A DNA stretch of 64,000 nucleotides from NCBI RefSeq assembly GCF_003031265.1, contig NZ_CP019966.1, positions 1,178,001 through 1,242,000 on the forward strand, written 5' to 3'. Origin of the DNA: Rhodopseudomonas palustris (GTDB lineage: Bacteria; Pseudomonadota; Alphaproteobacteria; Rhizobiales; Xanthobacteraceae). Position 1 is the stretch's first letter. Each line of letters starts with the position of its first letter. Below are positions 1-8,500 of this stretch, piece after piece. The translations under genes were made by a program, and so were the position numbers. The notes below the pieces were generated by a model that did no database searches, was not told the origin of the DNA, and was given only the letters and a program-made list of their open reading frames with translations.

Positions 1-1278
1 GTCGAGCCGGTCCTTGGCGTCCGGATCGACGCCGACCGCCTGCAGCCGCGCGCCCGGCACGCCGCTCACCGACACCTGCATCACACGGGCGGTCGGGCGC
101 TTGTTGAGCAGCCGCACGGTGTAGTCGTTGCGCACGCCGCCGTTGGACAGCGTCACGAACAGCGGATTGCGCTCGTGCAGCACGTTGATGTCGAGCGAGC
201 CGCGTGTCGCCAGCGCATACACCATCACCGCCGCGACCAGCACGATCAGCCCGGAATACAGCAGCGTGCGGGCGCGGATCGGCCGATACACCGAAGGCTT
301 GCCGGCGAGCCGACGCTGGATGTTGATGTCGGTGTCGTAGGCGATCAGATCCGGCGGACGGCCGACCTGCTTCATCACCGTGTTGCAGGCATCGATGCAC
401 AGGCCGCACTGGACGCAGCCGAGCTGCAGGCCCTGGCGGATGTCGACGCCGGTCGGGCAGACGTTCACGCACTGGTGGCAGTCGATGCAGTCGCCGGCGG
501 TCTCGCCGTGGGCGCGCACCACTTCGGCCTTCTTCACCGACATCCGCGGTTCGCCGCGGTCGTATTTATAGGTGACGTTGAGCGCCCATTCGTCGGTCAG
601 CGCCGCCTGGATGCGCGGCCAGGGGCACATATAGATGCACACCTGCTCGCGCATGAAGCCGGCGAGGGTATAGGTGGTGAAGGTGAGGATGCCGATCCAG
701 ACATAGGCGACCATCGGCGCCTGGAAGGTGACCAGCTCTTTCACCAGCGTCGGGGCATCGGCGAAGTACAGCACCCAGGCGCCGCCGGTCCACCACGCAA
801 TCATCAGCCAGATGAAGTGCTTGAGCGCGAGTTCGCCGACGCGGCGCACGGTCAGCCCGTGCTTGTCCTTGGTGATGCGATCGCGGCGGTCGCCCTCGAT
901 CAGCCGTTCGACCGCGTAGAACAGGTCGGTCCACACCGTCTGCGGGCACAGATAGCCGCACCACAGTCGGCCGGCGAGTGCGTTCATTAGGAACAGTGCC
1001 AGCGCGGCGATGATCAACAGGCCGGTGAAGTAATACACTTCCTGCGGCCACAGCTCGATGAAGAAGAAATAGAACCGCCGCGCCGGCAGATCGATCAGCA
1101 CCGCCTGATCGGGCAGGCCGGGGCCGCGGTTCCAGCGCAAGAACGGCGTGAAGTAGTAGATCGACAGCGTGATCGCCAGCAGCGCCCATTTGATCCTGCG
1201 GAAGCGGCCGTGCACCGCCTGCGGATAGACTTTCTTGCGGGGCGCGTAGAGCGGCCCCTCGATATTGGTTTCTGTCAT
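1..1278 (-). CDS. ccoG: Cytochrome c oxidase accessory protein CcoG (FixG/RdxA family), 3' end outside window
   Basis: Membrane-bound polyferredoxin needed for maturation of cbb3-type cytochrome oxidase, probably through reduction of copper. The visible 426 codons start at ATG 1278 (MTETNIEGPLYAPRKK) and run off the left edge; the family is usually about 480-500 residues. An N-terminal hydrophobic region with several membrane spans is followed by two ferredoxin cysteine clusters, CIDCHQCVNVCP and CVQCGLCIDACN, and then another span. The usual partners ccoNOQP are not upstream on this strand. Instead a 66-residue membrane protein and a FixK/FNR box precede it, so this copy may be separate from the main cbb3 operon. 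Family assignment is firm; whether it is the primary ccoG or a paralogue is not visible. Confidence 0.93.
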   Translation of the reverse strand, partial: MTETNIEGPLYAPRKKVYPQAVHGRFRRIKWALLAITLSIYYFTPFLRWNRGPGLPDQAVLIDLPARRFYFFFIELWPQEVYYFTGLLIIAALALFLMNALAGRLWCGYLCPQTVWTDLFYAVERLIEGDRRDRITKDKHGLTVRRVGELALKHFIWLMIAWWTGGAWVLYFADAPTLVKELVTFQAPMVAYVWIGILTFTTYTLAGFMREQVCIYMCPWPRIQAALTDEWALNVTYKYDRGEPRMSVKKAEVVRAHGETAGDCIDCHQCVNVCPTGVDIRQGLQLGCVQCGLCIDACNTVMKQVGRPPDLIAYDTDINIQRRLAGKPSVYRPIRARTLLYSGLIVLVAAVMVYALATRGSLDINVLHERNPLFVTLSNGGVRNDYTVRLLNKRPTARVMQVSVSGVPGARLQAVGVDPDAKDRLD

Positions 1279-1304
1279 AGGGAGGGCTTTCGCTGGAGCT
1301 TCGC

Positions 1305-1331
1305 CCCGGAGAGGGGACGGCCGTCTCCGGG
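1305..1331. other. Hairpin in the leader of ccoG
   Basis: An inverted repeat with arms CCCGGAGA (1305-1312) and TCTCCGGG (1324-1331) around an 11-nt loop. It lies 27 bases upstream of the ccoG start codon on the minus-strand transcript, so it could affect translation or act as an mRNA processing signal. No T-run follows it, so it is not a standard terminator. Confidence 0.45.
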
Positions 1332-1361
1332 CGAAATCATGCGGGATCAATCACGCAGGAT

Positions 1362-1385
1362 CGAGACGCTCGCGCGAGCGTCTCG
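1362..1385. terminator. 24-bp perfect palindrome after the small membrane gene
   Basis: Perfect palindrome with 12-base arms (CGAGACGCTCGC and its complement) starting about 12 bases after the stop codon of the small membrane protein on the minus strand and before ccoG. It would fold into a very stable hairpin in RNA. There is no following T-run, so it may be an attenuator or a 3'-end stabiliser rather than a full terminator. Confidence 0.45.
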
Positions 1386-1396
1386 AGGGGAGTCGT

Positions 1397-1597
1397 TTAG
1401 CGCATCGAGGGCCGCGCGATCTTGCGCGCGACCAGGAACGAGATCGGCATCGCGATCACGAAGCCGCAGCCGACCGCGATCGGAATCCAATGCATCGCCT
1501 GCTCGGACAGGCTCGGCACCGCCAGCACCGCGATAATCATCATGCCCGCCAGCGTCGCGCCGCCGATAATCCAAAGCAACATGGCAACCTTGATCAT
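1397..1597 (-). CDS. Small two-span membrane protein upstream of ccoG
   Basis: A 66-residue protein (MIKVAMLLWIIGGATLAG...) with two hydrophobic segments at about residues 4-24 and 32-54 and a basic C-terminus (ARKIARPSMR). ATG 1597 was chosen because a good ribosome-binding site (AGGAGAAG) precedes it; longer upstream readings have none. It lies 118 bases upstream of ccoG on the same strand, with a FixK/FNR box 141 bases upstream, so it is probably co-expressed with ccoG under low oxygen. I do not recognise the family. It is not FixS or FixH by length or sequence. A membrane helper for oxidase assembly is only a guess from position. Confidence 0.7.
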   Translation of the reverse strand: MIKVAMLLWIIGGATLAGMMIIAVLAVPSLSEQAMHWIPIAVGCGFVIAMPISFLVARKIARPSMR

Positions 1598-1670
1598 GAT
1601 CTTCTCCTGTTGTTCTGCCGGGGCCGTCAGCCTCGCGCCCGAGCCGAGCGCAGGGTGCGCAATGGCGGGG

Positions 1671-1695
1671 TTCAAATGTCGGGGAAACATTTGAA
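1671..1695. promoter_or_regulatory. 9-bp inverted repeat near the expected transcription start
   Basis: Arms TTCAAATGT (1671-1679) and ACATTTGAA (1687-1695) around a 7-base loop. If the FixK/FNR box at 1732-1745 sits at about -41 on the minus strand, this repeat falls close to +1. It could be a second operator (repressor) or a 5' hairpin in the leader of the small membrane gene. The function is not known. Confidence 0.5.
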
Positions 1696-1731
1696 TATGT
1701 TCGGACGATATATTTTGGTCCCGTTCTAAGT

Positions 1732-1745
1732 TTGATCTGGATCAA
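1732..1745. promoter_or_regulatory. FixK/FNR-type binding site
   Basis: TTGATCTGGATCAA is a perfect match to the FNR/FixK/AadR consensus TTGAT-N4-ATCAA. It lies between the minus-strand small membrane gene/ccoG and the plus-strand padR-like gene. Its most likely target is the ccoG side, since cbb3 assembly genes are classical FixK/FNR targets, but the palindrome alone does not settle direction. Confidence 0.85.
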
Positions 1746-1838
1746 ACGATCTGTATCGGAAAACCACAGGCCGTGGAACGGGATAAGTAACAAGGCACCT
1801 TTCTGTCGCACCGGGCTGAAATGTCGCTGCGCTCTCAA

Positions 1839-1888
1839 AAGATATATCTTTACTTCCCGCGGAGGCGTCCCTAGGTAAGATATATCTT
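1839..1888. promoter_or_regulatory. Twin 12-bp palindromes upstream of the PadR-family gene
   Basis: The palindrome AAGATATATCTT occurs twice, at 1839-1850 and 1877-1888, centred 38 bases apart. The second copy ends 13 bases before the padR-like ATG and just upstream of the AGGAGG ribosome-binding site. Such paired palindromes at the promoter of a PadR-family gene strongly suggest autorepression by the encoded protein. Confidence 0.7.
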
Positions 1889-1901
1889 TCAGGAGGTCGT
1901 C

Positions 1902-2492
1902 ATGGACGGCGTCGACAACAGCCCGCGACGATGCGGGTTTGGGATGCCCGGGTGCCGGTGGGGCCGCCGGGGCATGGGCGGCCGCGGAATGGGCGGCGGC
2001 GAGATGATGCGCGCCGGACGGATGCTGGCGCAGGGCGACCTCAAGCTGATCGCGCTGGCGCTGATCGCCGAACAGCCGCGCCACGGCTACGACATCATCA
2101 AGATGATCGAGGAGAAGACCGCCGGTTTCTACGCCCCGAGCCCGGGCGTGGTGTATCCGACGCTCACCTTCCTTGAAGAAACCGGCCACGTCATCGCCCA
2201 GCCGGAAGGCGCCAAGAAGCTGTATTTCGTCACCGACGAGGGCCGTGAGCACTTGGCCGCCAATCGCGCGTTGGCCGATGCGGTGTTCGACCGCCTCGCC
2301 GCGTTCGGCGAGATGATGCGGCAACAGAACGGCGACAGCGGCACCGAGGGCAACGAGCTGCCGCCGCTGCTGCGGGCGGCGCTCGACAACCTCCGGGAAG
2401 TCGCGATCCGCCAGATCGTCAAAGACCCGGACAACGAAGCAGAGCTTGTTGCGATCCTCGCCCGCGCCGCCGGCGAGCTTCGCAAAACGTAG
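1902..2492 (+). CDS. PadR-family transcriptional regulator, YqjI-like
   Basis: A 196-residue DNA-binding protein. Residues about 40-120 form the PadR winged helix, with the family motifs HGYDIIKMIEEKT and PSPGVVYPTLTFLEE; a C-terminal helical segment would make the dimer. The N-terminal 35 residues are rich in Gly, Met and Arg and carry Cys11 and Cys18. This resembles the layout of E. coli YqjI, a nickel/iron-responsive regulator with a metal-binding N-terminal extension. A strong AGGAGG site precedes ATG 1902, and twin palindromes lie directly upstream. The orphan Rieske gene follows on the same strand after 88 bases and may be a target. Metal sensing is inferred from the extension only. Confidence 0.88.
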   Translation: MDGVDNSPRRCGFGMPGCRWGRRGMGGRGMGGGEMMRAGRMLAQGDLKLIALALIAEQPRHGYDIIKMIEEKTAGFYAPSPGVVYPTLTFLEETGHVIAQPEGAKKLYFVTDEGREHLAANRALADAVFDRLAAFGEMMRQQNGDSGTEGNELPPLLRAALDNLREVAIRQIVKDPDNEAELVAILARAAGELRKT

Positions 2493-2580
2493 GTGCGGCG
2501 CGATCCGCATCATTGGACGACGCATTCGACCGCGGGCCGGCACGGCAATCCGGCCAACGGATAACCTTCAGGAGACGAAG

Positions 2581-3114
2581 ATGACCGCCATTACGTCTGA
2601 ACAGCCGACCCGCCGCGACGTGTTGTATTTGGCGACCGGGGCCCTGGCCGCGGTCGGCGCTGCCGCCGTGGTGTGGCCGTTCGTGTCTCAGCTCAATCCC
2701 GATGCCGGCACGGTTGCGGCCGGCTTCCCGCTCGAAGTCGATCTGGCGCCGATTGCGGAAGGTCAGGTCGTCAAGGTGTTCTGGCGCGGCCAGCCGATCT
2801 TCATCAGCCACCGCACGCCGAAGGAAATCCAGTCGGCGCAGTCCGCCGATTGGCAGAGCTTCCGTGATCCTGAGCCCGACTCTGCTCGCGTCAAGCCCGG
2901 CAAGGAGCAGTGGTTGGTGGTGTCGGCGATCTGCACCCACCTCGGCTGCGTGCCGACCGAGCATCAGGGCAATTACGACGGCTGGTTCTGCCAGTGCCAC
3001 GGCTCGCAATACGACTCTGCCGGCCGCATCCGGCTGGGGCCGGCGCCGCGTAACCTGCCGCTGGTGCCCTACAAGTTCGCCACCGACACGCAGATCATCA
3101 TCGGCGAGACCTGA
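2581..3114 (+). CDS. Rieske iron-sulfur protein (ubiquinol-cytochrome c reductase type), orphan
   Basis: A 177-residue membrane-anchored [2Fe-2S] protein. An N-terminal twin-arginine and hydrophobic anchor (RRDVLYLATGALAAVGAAAVVW, about residues 11-32) is followed by a periplasmic Rieske domain with both cluster motifs: CTHLGC at 118-123 and CQCHGS at 137-142. ATG 2581 follows CAGGAG. Length and motifs match PetA/FbcF of cytochrome bc1 complexes, yet no cytochrome b or c1 gene is adjacent. Such genes normally lie together, so this is either a second Rieske protein serving bc1 under special conditions or part of another quinol oxidoreductase. Its position after a PadR regulator suggests it is induced rather than constitutive. 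Confidence 0.9.
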   Translation: MTAITSEQPTRRDVLYLATGALAAVGAAAVVWPFVSQLNPDAGTVAAGFPLEVDLAPIAEGQVVKVFWRGQPIFISHRTPKEIQSAQSADWQSFRDPEPDSARVKPGKEQWLVVSAICTHLGCVPTEHQGNYDGWFCQCHGSQYDSAGRIRLGPAPRNLPLVPYKFATDTQIIIGET

Positions 3115-3139
3115 GCGCAGCTCAGCCACAATCGAATTG

Positions 3140-3238
3140 GTCATGCGCGGGCTCGGCCCGCGCATCCATCGCGCGCTTTAGCGCGACCCGAACGCTTGCG
3201 CGAAGACGATGGAGTGCGGGTCAAGCCCGGCAACCACG
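3140..3238. repeat. Dispersed palindromic repeat, family R3
   Basis: Palindromic element starting GTCATGCGCGGGCTCGGCCC and ending in the related arm GGTCAAGCCCGGCAACCA. It belongs to the same family as elements at 3779-3908, 36097-36182 (inside glyS), 36756-36858 and 45314-45417. It fills most of the 210-base gap between the Rieske gene and the next gene. Confidence 0.75.
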
Positions 3239-3324
3239 AGCCATTTTTCGTTCGCGCCTGCGCACACCTGCCGACGTTGCAGGAAGAAGCCCTTCTTTCT
3301 CCCATTATCTCGAAAGCCCCAATC

Positions 3325-3717
3325 ATGCTGATCGCGATCGCCAGCCAGAATTTCCGCACCGTGACCGGCCATGCCGGCAAGACCCGCCGCTTCCTGGTGT
3401 TCGATGCGGCGCCGTGCCGCCCGCCGCAGGAGGTCGACCGGCTCGACCTGCCGAAGGAGATGTCGATCCATGAATTCAAGGAAGATGGCGAGCATCCGCT
3501 CGACAAGGTGAGCGTGGTGATCGCCGGCAGCGCCGGGCCCGGTTTCCTCGCGCGGATGGCCGCACGCGGTGTGGTCGCCATCACCACGTCCGAGACCGAT
3601 CCGATCACCGCCATCCAGAACTACCTGGCCGGGTCGCTGCCGCCGGCAGCGCCGCACGATCATGACGACGAGGAAGAAGAAGGCGGCTGCAATTGCAATT
3701 GCGGCCGGGCGGCCTGA
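3325..3717 (+). CDS. NifX/NifB-type dinitrogenase cofactor-binding domain protein
   Basis: A 130-residue single-domain protein of the family that binds iron-molybdenum cofactor precursors (NifX, NafY, NifB C-terminus). It starts MLIAIASQNFRTVTGHAG and carries the family hallmark of an N-terminal beta strand followed by a conserved His, then GPGFLARMAARGV and a helix. ATG 3325 was chosen because translations beginning earlier would run through repeat DNA. The C-terminus is unusual: a His/Asp/Glu run followed by GCNCNCG, which looks like an added metal-binding tail. No nif genes are in the window, and such stand-alone proteins also occur in non-nif settings. A role as a metal or Fe-S cluster carrier for nearby redox proteins is inference. 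Confidence 0.8.
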   Translation: MLIAIASQNFRTVTGHAGKTRRFLVFDAAPCRPPQEVDRLDLPKEMSIHEFKEDGEHPLDKVSVVIAGSAGPGFLARMAARGVVAITTSETDPITAIQNYLAGSLPPAAPHDHDDEEEEGGCNCNCGRAA

Positions 3718-3778
3718 GCGCCGCTTGGCTTCGAGGTGCCGCATCGCTTCCAGCCGCTGCGGCGCCAAACCAACAGCG

Positions 3779-3908
3779 CCATGCGCGGGCTTGACCCGCC
3801 TGCGCGGCCGTAGCCGCTTCGGCGTGGCGAAGGCCCGCGCATCCATCGCTCTTCATTGAAAACTTTGTCGCCTGAAGATGGATTGCCGGGTCGAGCCCGG
3901 CAATGACG
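3779..3908. repeat. Dispersed palindromic repeat, family R3
   Basis: Element beginning GCCATGCGCGGGCTTGACCC and ending GGGTCGAGCCCGGCAATGAC. It lies between the convergent NifX-like gene and DUF2892 gene. Both outer arms are the same as in the copies near 36,756 and 45,314. The centre is longer and contains an extra small inverted segment. Confidence 0.75.
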
Positions 3909-3932
3909 TCTGTTGTTGGTTTCCAGTCGCCC

Positions 3933-4136
3933 TTACGAAAACGCGTTGCCGGCCGGACGGCCGAGCTTTTTGAACACGATCGCCGCCGGGCAGAAGCCCG
4001 TGAACGACGCCTGGATCATGTTGACCCCGGCGAATGCCGTGAGCAGCAGCCAATAGGGGCTGACCAGCCAGCCGAGCGCGAGGCTCACCAGCACGACAGT
4101 GCCGGCGAAGGCGAGCACGGTTTGATCGAGATTCAT
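3933..4136 (-). CDS. DUF2892 (YgaP transmembrane-type) inner membrane protein
   Basis: A 67-residue protein with two hydrophobic helices and the family signature GVNMIQASFTGFCPA near residues 37-51. This domain forms the membrane part of the E. coli rhodanese YgaP and often occurs alone next to sulfur-responsive ArsR regulators. It is transcribed divergently from the BigR/SqrR-like regulator, and the inverted repeat at 4187-4211 lies in the shared promoter. The Cys in FTGFCP is conserved in the family. A role in handling sulfide or persulfide at the membrane is inferred from the regulator and from known YgaP/BigR operons. No rhodanese domain is attached here. Confidence 0.85.
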   Translation of the reverse strand: MNLDQTVLAFAGTVVLVSLALGWLVSPYWLLLTAFAGVNMIQASFTGFCPAAIVFKKLGRPAGNAFS

Positions 4137-4186
4137 CGCATTCTTCCTCCTGTGTGACGGCCCCGCCGTCTGCGTTCGTGTTGACT

Positions 4187-4211
4187 ATATATTCGAATAA
4201 TCGTATATACG
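4187..4211. promoter_or_regulatory. Candidate BigR/SqrR operator
   Basis: An AT-rich imperfect inverted repeat in the divergent promoter. It contains ATTC (4191-4194), eight bases, then GTAT (4203-4206), one base off the ATTC-N8-GAAT pattern I recall for SqrR. Its arms, around 4186-4195 and 4202-4211, pair at 7 of 10 positions. It ends five bases before the regulator's ATG, a position suited to repression. Confidence 0.55.
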
Positions 4212-4216
4212 CAAAT

Positions 4217-4558
4217 ATGAAAATAACAGACGATCCGATGGTGGTTGCCGCCGACCAGGCCAGCGAGCTTCTGAAGGCGCTGTCGAACCGGCATCGGCTG
4301 CTGATCATCTGCCAGCTGGTGGATGGCGAGCGCTCGGTTGGAGAACTCGCCGAAGCGCTGGATCTGCGCGACTCGACGGTGTCGCAGCATCTCGCGCTGC
4401 TGCGGCGCGACGGGCTGGTGTCGGCGCGACGCGATGCGCAGTCGATTTTCTATTCGATCACCAGCGAACCGGCGCGCGAAGTGCTGACGACGCTGTACCG
4501 GGTGTTCTGCCCGGGGCAGGCGATCGGAATAACGGGCCGCAAACCTGCAAGGGCATGA
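4217..4558 (+). CDS. bigR: ArsR-family persulfide-sensing repressor, BigR/SqrR/YgaV type
   Basis: A 113-residue winged-helix repressor with ArsR motifs LLKALSNRHRLLIICQL and a recognition helix around STVSQHLALLRRDGLV. Cys32 and Cys98 are its only two cysteines. The spacing of 66 residues equals that between Cys41 and Cys107 of SqrR and the matching pair of BigR, where they form a polysulfide bridge on sulfide stress. No CXC metal-binding motif is present, which argues against an arsenic or zinc sensor. Starting at ATG 4217 places the inverted repeat in the promoter; an upstream start at 4154 would put it inside the gene. It is followed after one base by the efflux genes and is divergent from the DUF2892 gene, so it probably controls both. 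Confidence 0.85.
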   Translation: MKITDDPMVVAADQASELLKALSNRHRLLIICQLVDGERSVGELAEALDLRDSTVSQHLALLRRDGLVSARRDAQSIFYSITSEPAREVLTTLYRVFCPGQAIGITGRKPARA

Positions 4559-4559
4559 C

Positions 4560-5555
4560 ATGGGACTGCGATGGACGATGAGCGGCGCGGTCGCCGCATT
4601 GCTGCTCGGAGCGGTGGCGGCGCATGCCGCGGCGACGCTGACCGTGGCGGAGACCAGAATCTCCGACGAGAAGGCGGTATTCGCCACCGTTGAAAGTATC
4701 AGCGTGGTGCCGGCCCGCGCGCGGATCGGCGGCACGGTGGTGGCGCTGAAGGTGCGGGAGGGCGATAGCGTCACCCGCGGCCAGGAGATCGCGACGATCG
4801 GCGACGACAAGCTGACGCTGCAGATGAATTCGCTCGATGCCCAGATCCAGGCGCTGCAGGCGCAAGCCAGCCAGGCGCAGATCGACTACGACCGCACCTC
4901 GGGCCTGGTCGAGCGCGGTACGCTGCCGCGCACCAAGCTGGACGAAGCGCGCACCGCGCTCAACGTCGCCGAGAACAATCTGCGCGCCAAGACCGCGGAG
5001 CGGTCGGTGGTGCAACAGCAGTTCAAGGAAGGCCAGGTGCTGTCGCCGGACGACGGCCGGGTGCTGAAGAAGATGATCACCGTCGGCTCGGTGGTGCTGC
5101 AGGGCGATCCGATCGTCACGGTGGCGCAGCAGCACTACAAGCTGCGGCTGCGGGTGCCGGAACGGCACGCGCGCTTTCTCAAGGCCGGCGACAAGATCCG
5201 GGTGGACGGCAGCGAGTTCGGCGATCAGGTCGCCAAATTCGGCACTATCGACCTGGTGTATCCGCAGATCGAAGACGGCCGCGTCGTTGCCGACGCAACG
5301 GTCGAAGGGCTGCCGCAGTACTTCGTTGGCGACCGGCTGCGGGTGTGGATTTCCGGCGGCGAGCGCCCCGCCTTCGTGATCCCGTCGAAGTTCATCACCA
5401 CCGAATTCGGTATCGACTACGTGCATCTTGGCGAACCCGGCAAGACGGTGGCGGTGCCGGTGCAGCGCGGCCGCGAGCATCCGACGCAGGAGATGCCGGA
5501 CGGTCTCGAAATTCTGTCGGGCTTGCGTCCCGGTGACAGGCTGGTGCAGCCGTGA
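4560..5555 (+). CDS. RND efflux periplasmic adaptor (membrane fusion protein)
   Basis: A 331-residue HlyD/AcrA-type adaptor. It has a signal peptide (about residues 1-24), a split lipoyl domain (VVALKVREGDSVTRGQEIAT), a coiled-coil hairpin at about residues 85-140 (alternating LDAQIQALQAQ and LNVAENNLRAK), then beta-barrel and membrane-proximal domains. It links the inner-membrane pump to an outer-membrane channel. The ATG overlaps the end of the regulator gene, and its stop overlaps the GTG start of the pump, so the three genes are translationally coupled. No outer-membrane factor is encoded nearby, so the pump must use a channel from elsewhere. Confidence 0.92.
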   Translation: MGLRWTMSGAVAALLLGAVAAHAAATLTVAETRISDEKAVFATVESISVVPARARIGGTVVALKVREGDSVTRGQEIATIGDDKLTLQMNSLDAQIQALQAQASQAQIDYDRTSGLVERGTLPRTKLDEARTALNVAENNLRAKTAERSVVQQQFKEGQVLSPDDGRVLKKMITVGSVVLQGDPIVTVAQQHYKLRLRVPERHARFLKAGDKIRVDGSEFGDQVAKFGTIDLVYPQIEDGRVVADATVEGLPQYFVGDRLRVWISGGERPAFVIPSKFITTEFGIDYVHLGEPGKTVAVPVQRGREHPTQEMPDGLEILSGLRPGDRLVQP

Positions 5556-8500
5556 ACCTCGGAATCTCAGGCCGCCTGACCAAGGCCACGATCCAGTCGC
5601 CGCTGACGCCGCTGTTCCTGCTGGCATCGCTGATCGCCGGGCTGATCGCGCTCGCGGCGATCCCGCGCGAGGAAGAGCCGCAAATTAGCGTGCCGATGGT
5701 CGACATCCGTATCAACGCCGATGGCCTGCGCGCGCCGGATGCGGTCGAGCTTGTCACCAAGCCGTTGGAAGCGATCGTCAAAGGCATTGACGGTGTCGAG
5801 CACGTCTACAGCCAGACCGAAGACGACCGCGTCATGGTCACCGCCCGCTTCCTGGTCGGGACCAAGGCCGAAGACGCGATCCTGCGCGTGCACGAGAAGA
5901 TCCGCGCCAACATCGGCAGCATCCCGGTCGGCATTCCCGAGCCGCTGATTGTCGGCCGCGGCATCAACGACGTTGCCGTCACGGTGCTGACGCTGTCGCC
6001 GAAGCCGGAGGCTGCGGCACGCTGGACCGATAAGGATCTGTACGAAGTCGCCGACAAGCTGCGCTCCGAGCTGATGAAGGTCGACAGCATCGGCCTGACC
6101 TATATCTCCGGCGGTGGCGCGCAGCAGATCCGGGTCGAGCCCGATCCGGAGAAGCTGTCGCTATATGGCGTGACGCTGCAGCAGCTTGTCGCCAAGGTGA
6201 AGGACGCCAATCGCTCGTTCCTCGCCGGCAATGTGCGCGACGCTGGCACGATGCGCAGCGTCTCAGCCGGTCAGACCCTGATGGGTATTCCAGACATCGG
6301 CCTGCTGCTGGTCGCGACCCGCGACAATCGTCCGGTCTACGTTAAAGACGTCGCCTCGGTGATCATCGGGCCGAATATCGCCGAGCACCGGGTGTGGAAC
6401 GACGCCCGCGACGCCGGCGGCCAATGGGACCGCGTGCCGGCGGTGACGCTCGCGCTCGCCAAGCGCGCCGGCGCCAATGCAGTGGTGGTGTCGCACGACA
6501 TCAAGGCGCGGCTGGCGACGCTGCAAGGCTCGCTGATCCCGAAGGATGTCGCCGTCACCATCACCCGCGACTACGGCGAGACCGCCAACGAGAAGGCCAA
6601 CGAGCTGCTGTTCCATCTCGGTCTCGCCACGATCTCGATCGTGGTGCTGATCGCGATCGCGATCGGCTGGCGCGAGGCGATCGTCACCGCGGTGGTGATC
6701 CCAACCACGATCCTGCTGACGTTGTTTGCCGCCAATCTGATGGGCTACACCATCAATCGCGTCAGCCTGTTCGCGCTGATCTTCTCGATCGGCATCCTGG
6801 TCGACGACGCGATTGTGGTCGTTGAAAACATTGCCCGGCATTGGGGGATGAAGGACGGCCGGCCGCGGCTGCAGGCCACCATCGAGGCGGTGGCCGAGGT
6901 CGGCAATCCGACTGTGATTGCGACCCTGACTGTGGTGGCAGCGCTGTTGCCGATGCTGTTCGTGTCCGGGCTGATGGGGCCGTATATGGCGCCGATCCCG
7001 GCCAATGCATCGGCCGCGATGCTGTTCTCGTTCTTCGTCGCCATGATGGTGGCGCCGTGGCTGATGCTGAAGCTGGCGCCGAAGCAGGGCGTATCTGTGG
7101 CCGCGCATGGCGAGCACGACGAGGGCCGGCTCGGCCGGCTGTACCGCCGCTTCGCTTCGCCGATCGTCGCCAGCAAGCGCGCGGCGTGGATCTTCCTGCT
7201 CGGCGTCGGCATCGCCACGCTGATGTCGATGGCGCTATTCTACACCAAGTCGGTGACGGTGAAGCTGTTGCCGTTCGACAACAAGAGCGAGATCGCCGTG
7301 GTGCTCGACCTGCCCGAAGGCGCCACGCTGGAGGACACCGAGCGTACGCTGTTTGCTGCGGCCGATATCGCCCGCGGCCTGCCCGAGATCACCTCGGTGC
7401 AGACCTTCGCCGGCACGCCAGCGCCGTTCAACTTCAACGGTCTGGTACGTCATTATTACTTGCGCGAGCGGCCGGAACTCGGCGAGCTGCAGGTGAATTT
7501 GAAGGAGCGCGGCGAGCGCAGCCGCGCCAGCCACGACATCGCGCTCGATCTGCGCAAGCGATTGCAGACGCTAAAGCTGCCCGAAGGCACCAGCCTCAAG
7601 GTCGTCGAGGTGCCGCCTGGTCCGCCGGTGCTGTCGACGCTGCTGGCGGAGATCTACGGTCCCGACGCCGCCACCCGTCGTGCGGTCACCGCCGAGGTTG
7701 AGAAGATCTTCAAGCAGGTGCCGTTCATCGTCGATGTCGACAATTCGATCGGCGAGCCGCGGCCGCGGCTGCGGCTGTCGATTGATCAGGATCGCCTGGA
7801 GTTCTTCGGCGTCGAACAAAAGGACGTCTATGACACCATCCAGGCGCTGTTCGGCGGCACCTCGATCGGCTACTCGCATCGCGGCGAAGGCCGCAATCCG
7901 ATCGCCATTACGGTCGGGTTGCCGAAGCGCGATCTCGAATGGAATGAGGCGTTGGCTTCGACGCCGGTGCCGGCCAATTCGCTGCCCGGCGCCAAGACGG
8001 TGGTCGAGCTCGGCCAATTGGTGAAGGCCACCAAGGAAGTCGGCTCGCCGATGATCTTCCGGCGTGACGGCCGGTTCGCCGACATGGTGATGGCCGAACT
8101 CGCCGGCAAATTCGAAGCGCCGCTGTACGGCATGCTCGACGTCGACAAGCTGATCGAATCCCACGACTGGGGCAAACTGCCGAAGCCGGCGATCAGCCTG
8201 CATGGCCAGCCGTCAGACGAGTCGAAGCCAACCGTGTTGTGGGACGGCGAATGGGAAATCACCTGGGTGACGTTCCGCGATATGGGCGCGGCGTTCGGCG
8301 CGGCGATCCTCGGAATCTACGTGCTGGTGGTGGCGCAGTTCAAAAGCTTCAAGCTGCCGCTGGTGATCCTGACGCCGATCCCGCTGACGCTGATCGGCAT
8401 CCTGATCGGCCATTGGCTGCTCGGGGCGCCATTCACCGCCACCTCGATGATCGGCTTCATCGCACTCGCCGGCATCATCGTGCGCAACTCGATCCTGCTG

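Noticed and set aside
4154..4216. A longer start for the ArsR-family regulator at ATG 4154.
   Set aside because: It would place the inverted repeat and AT-rich promoter inside the gene and add residues with no family counterpart.
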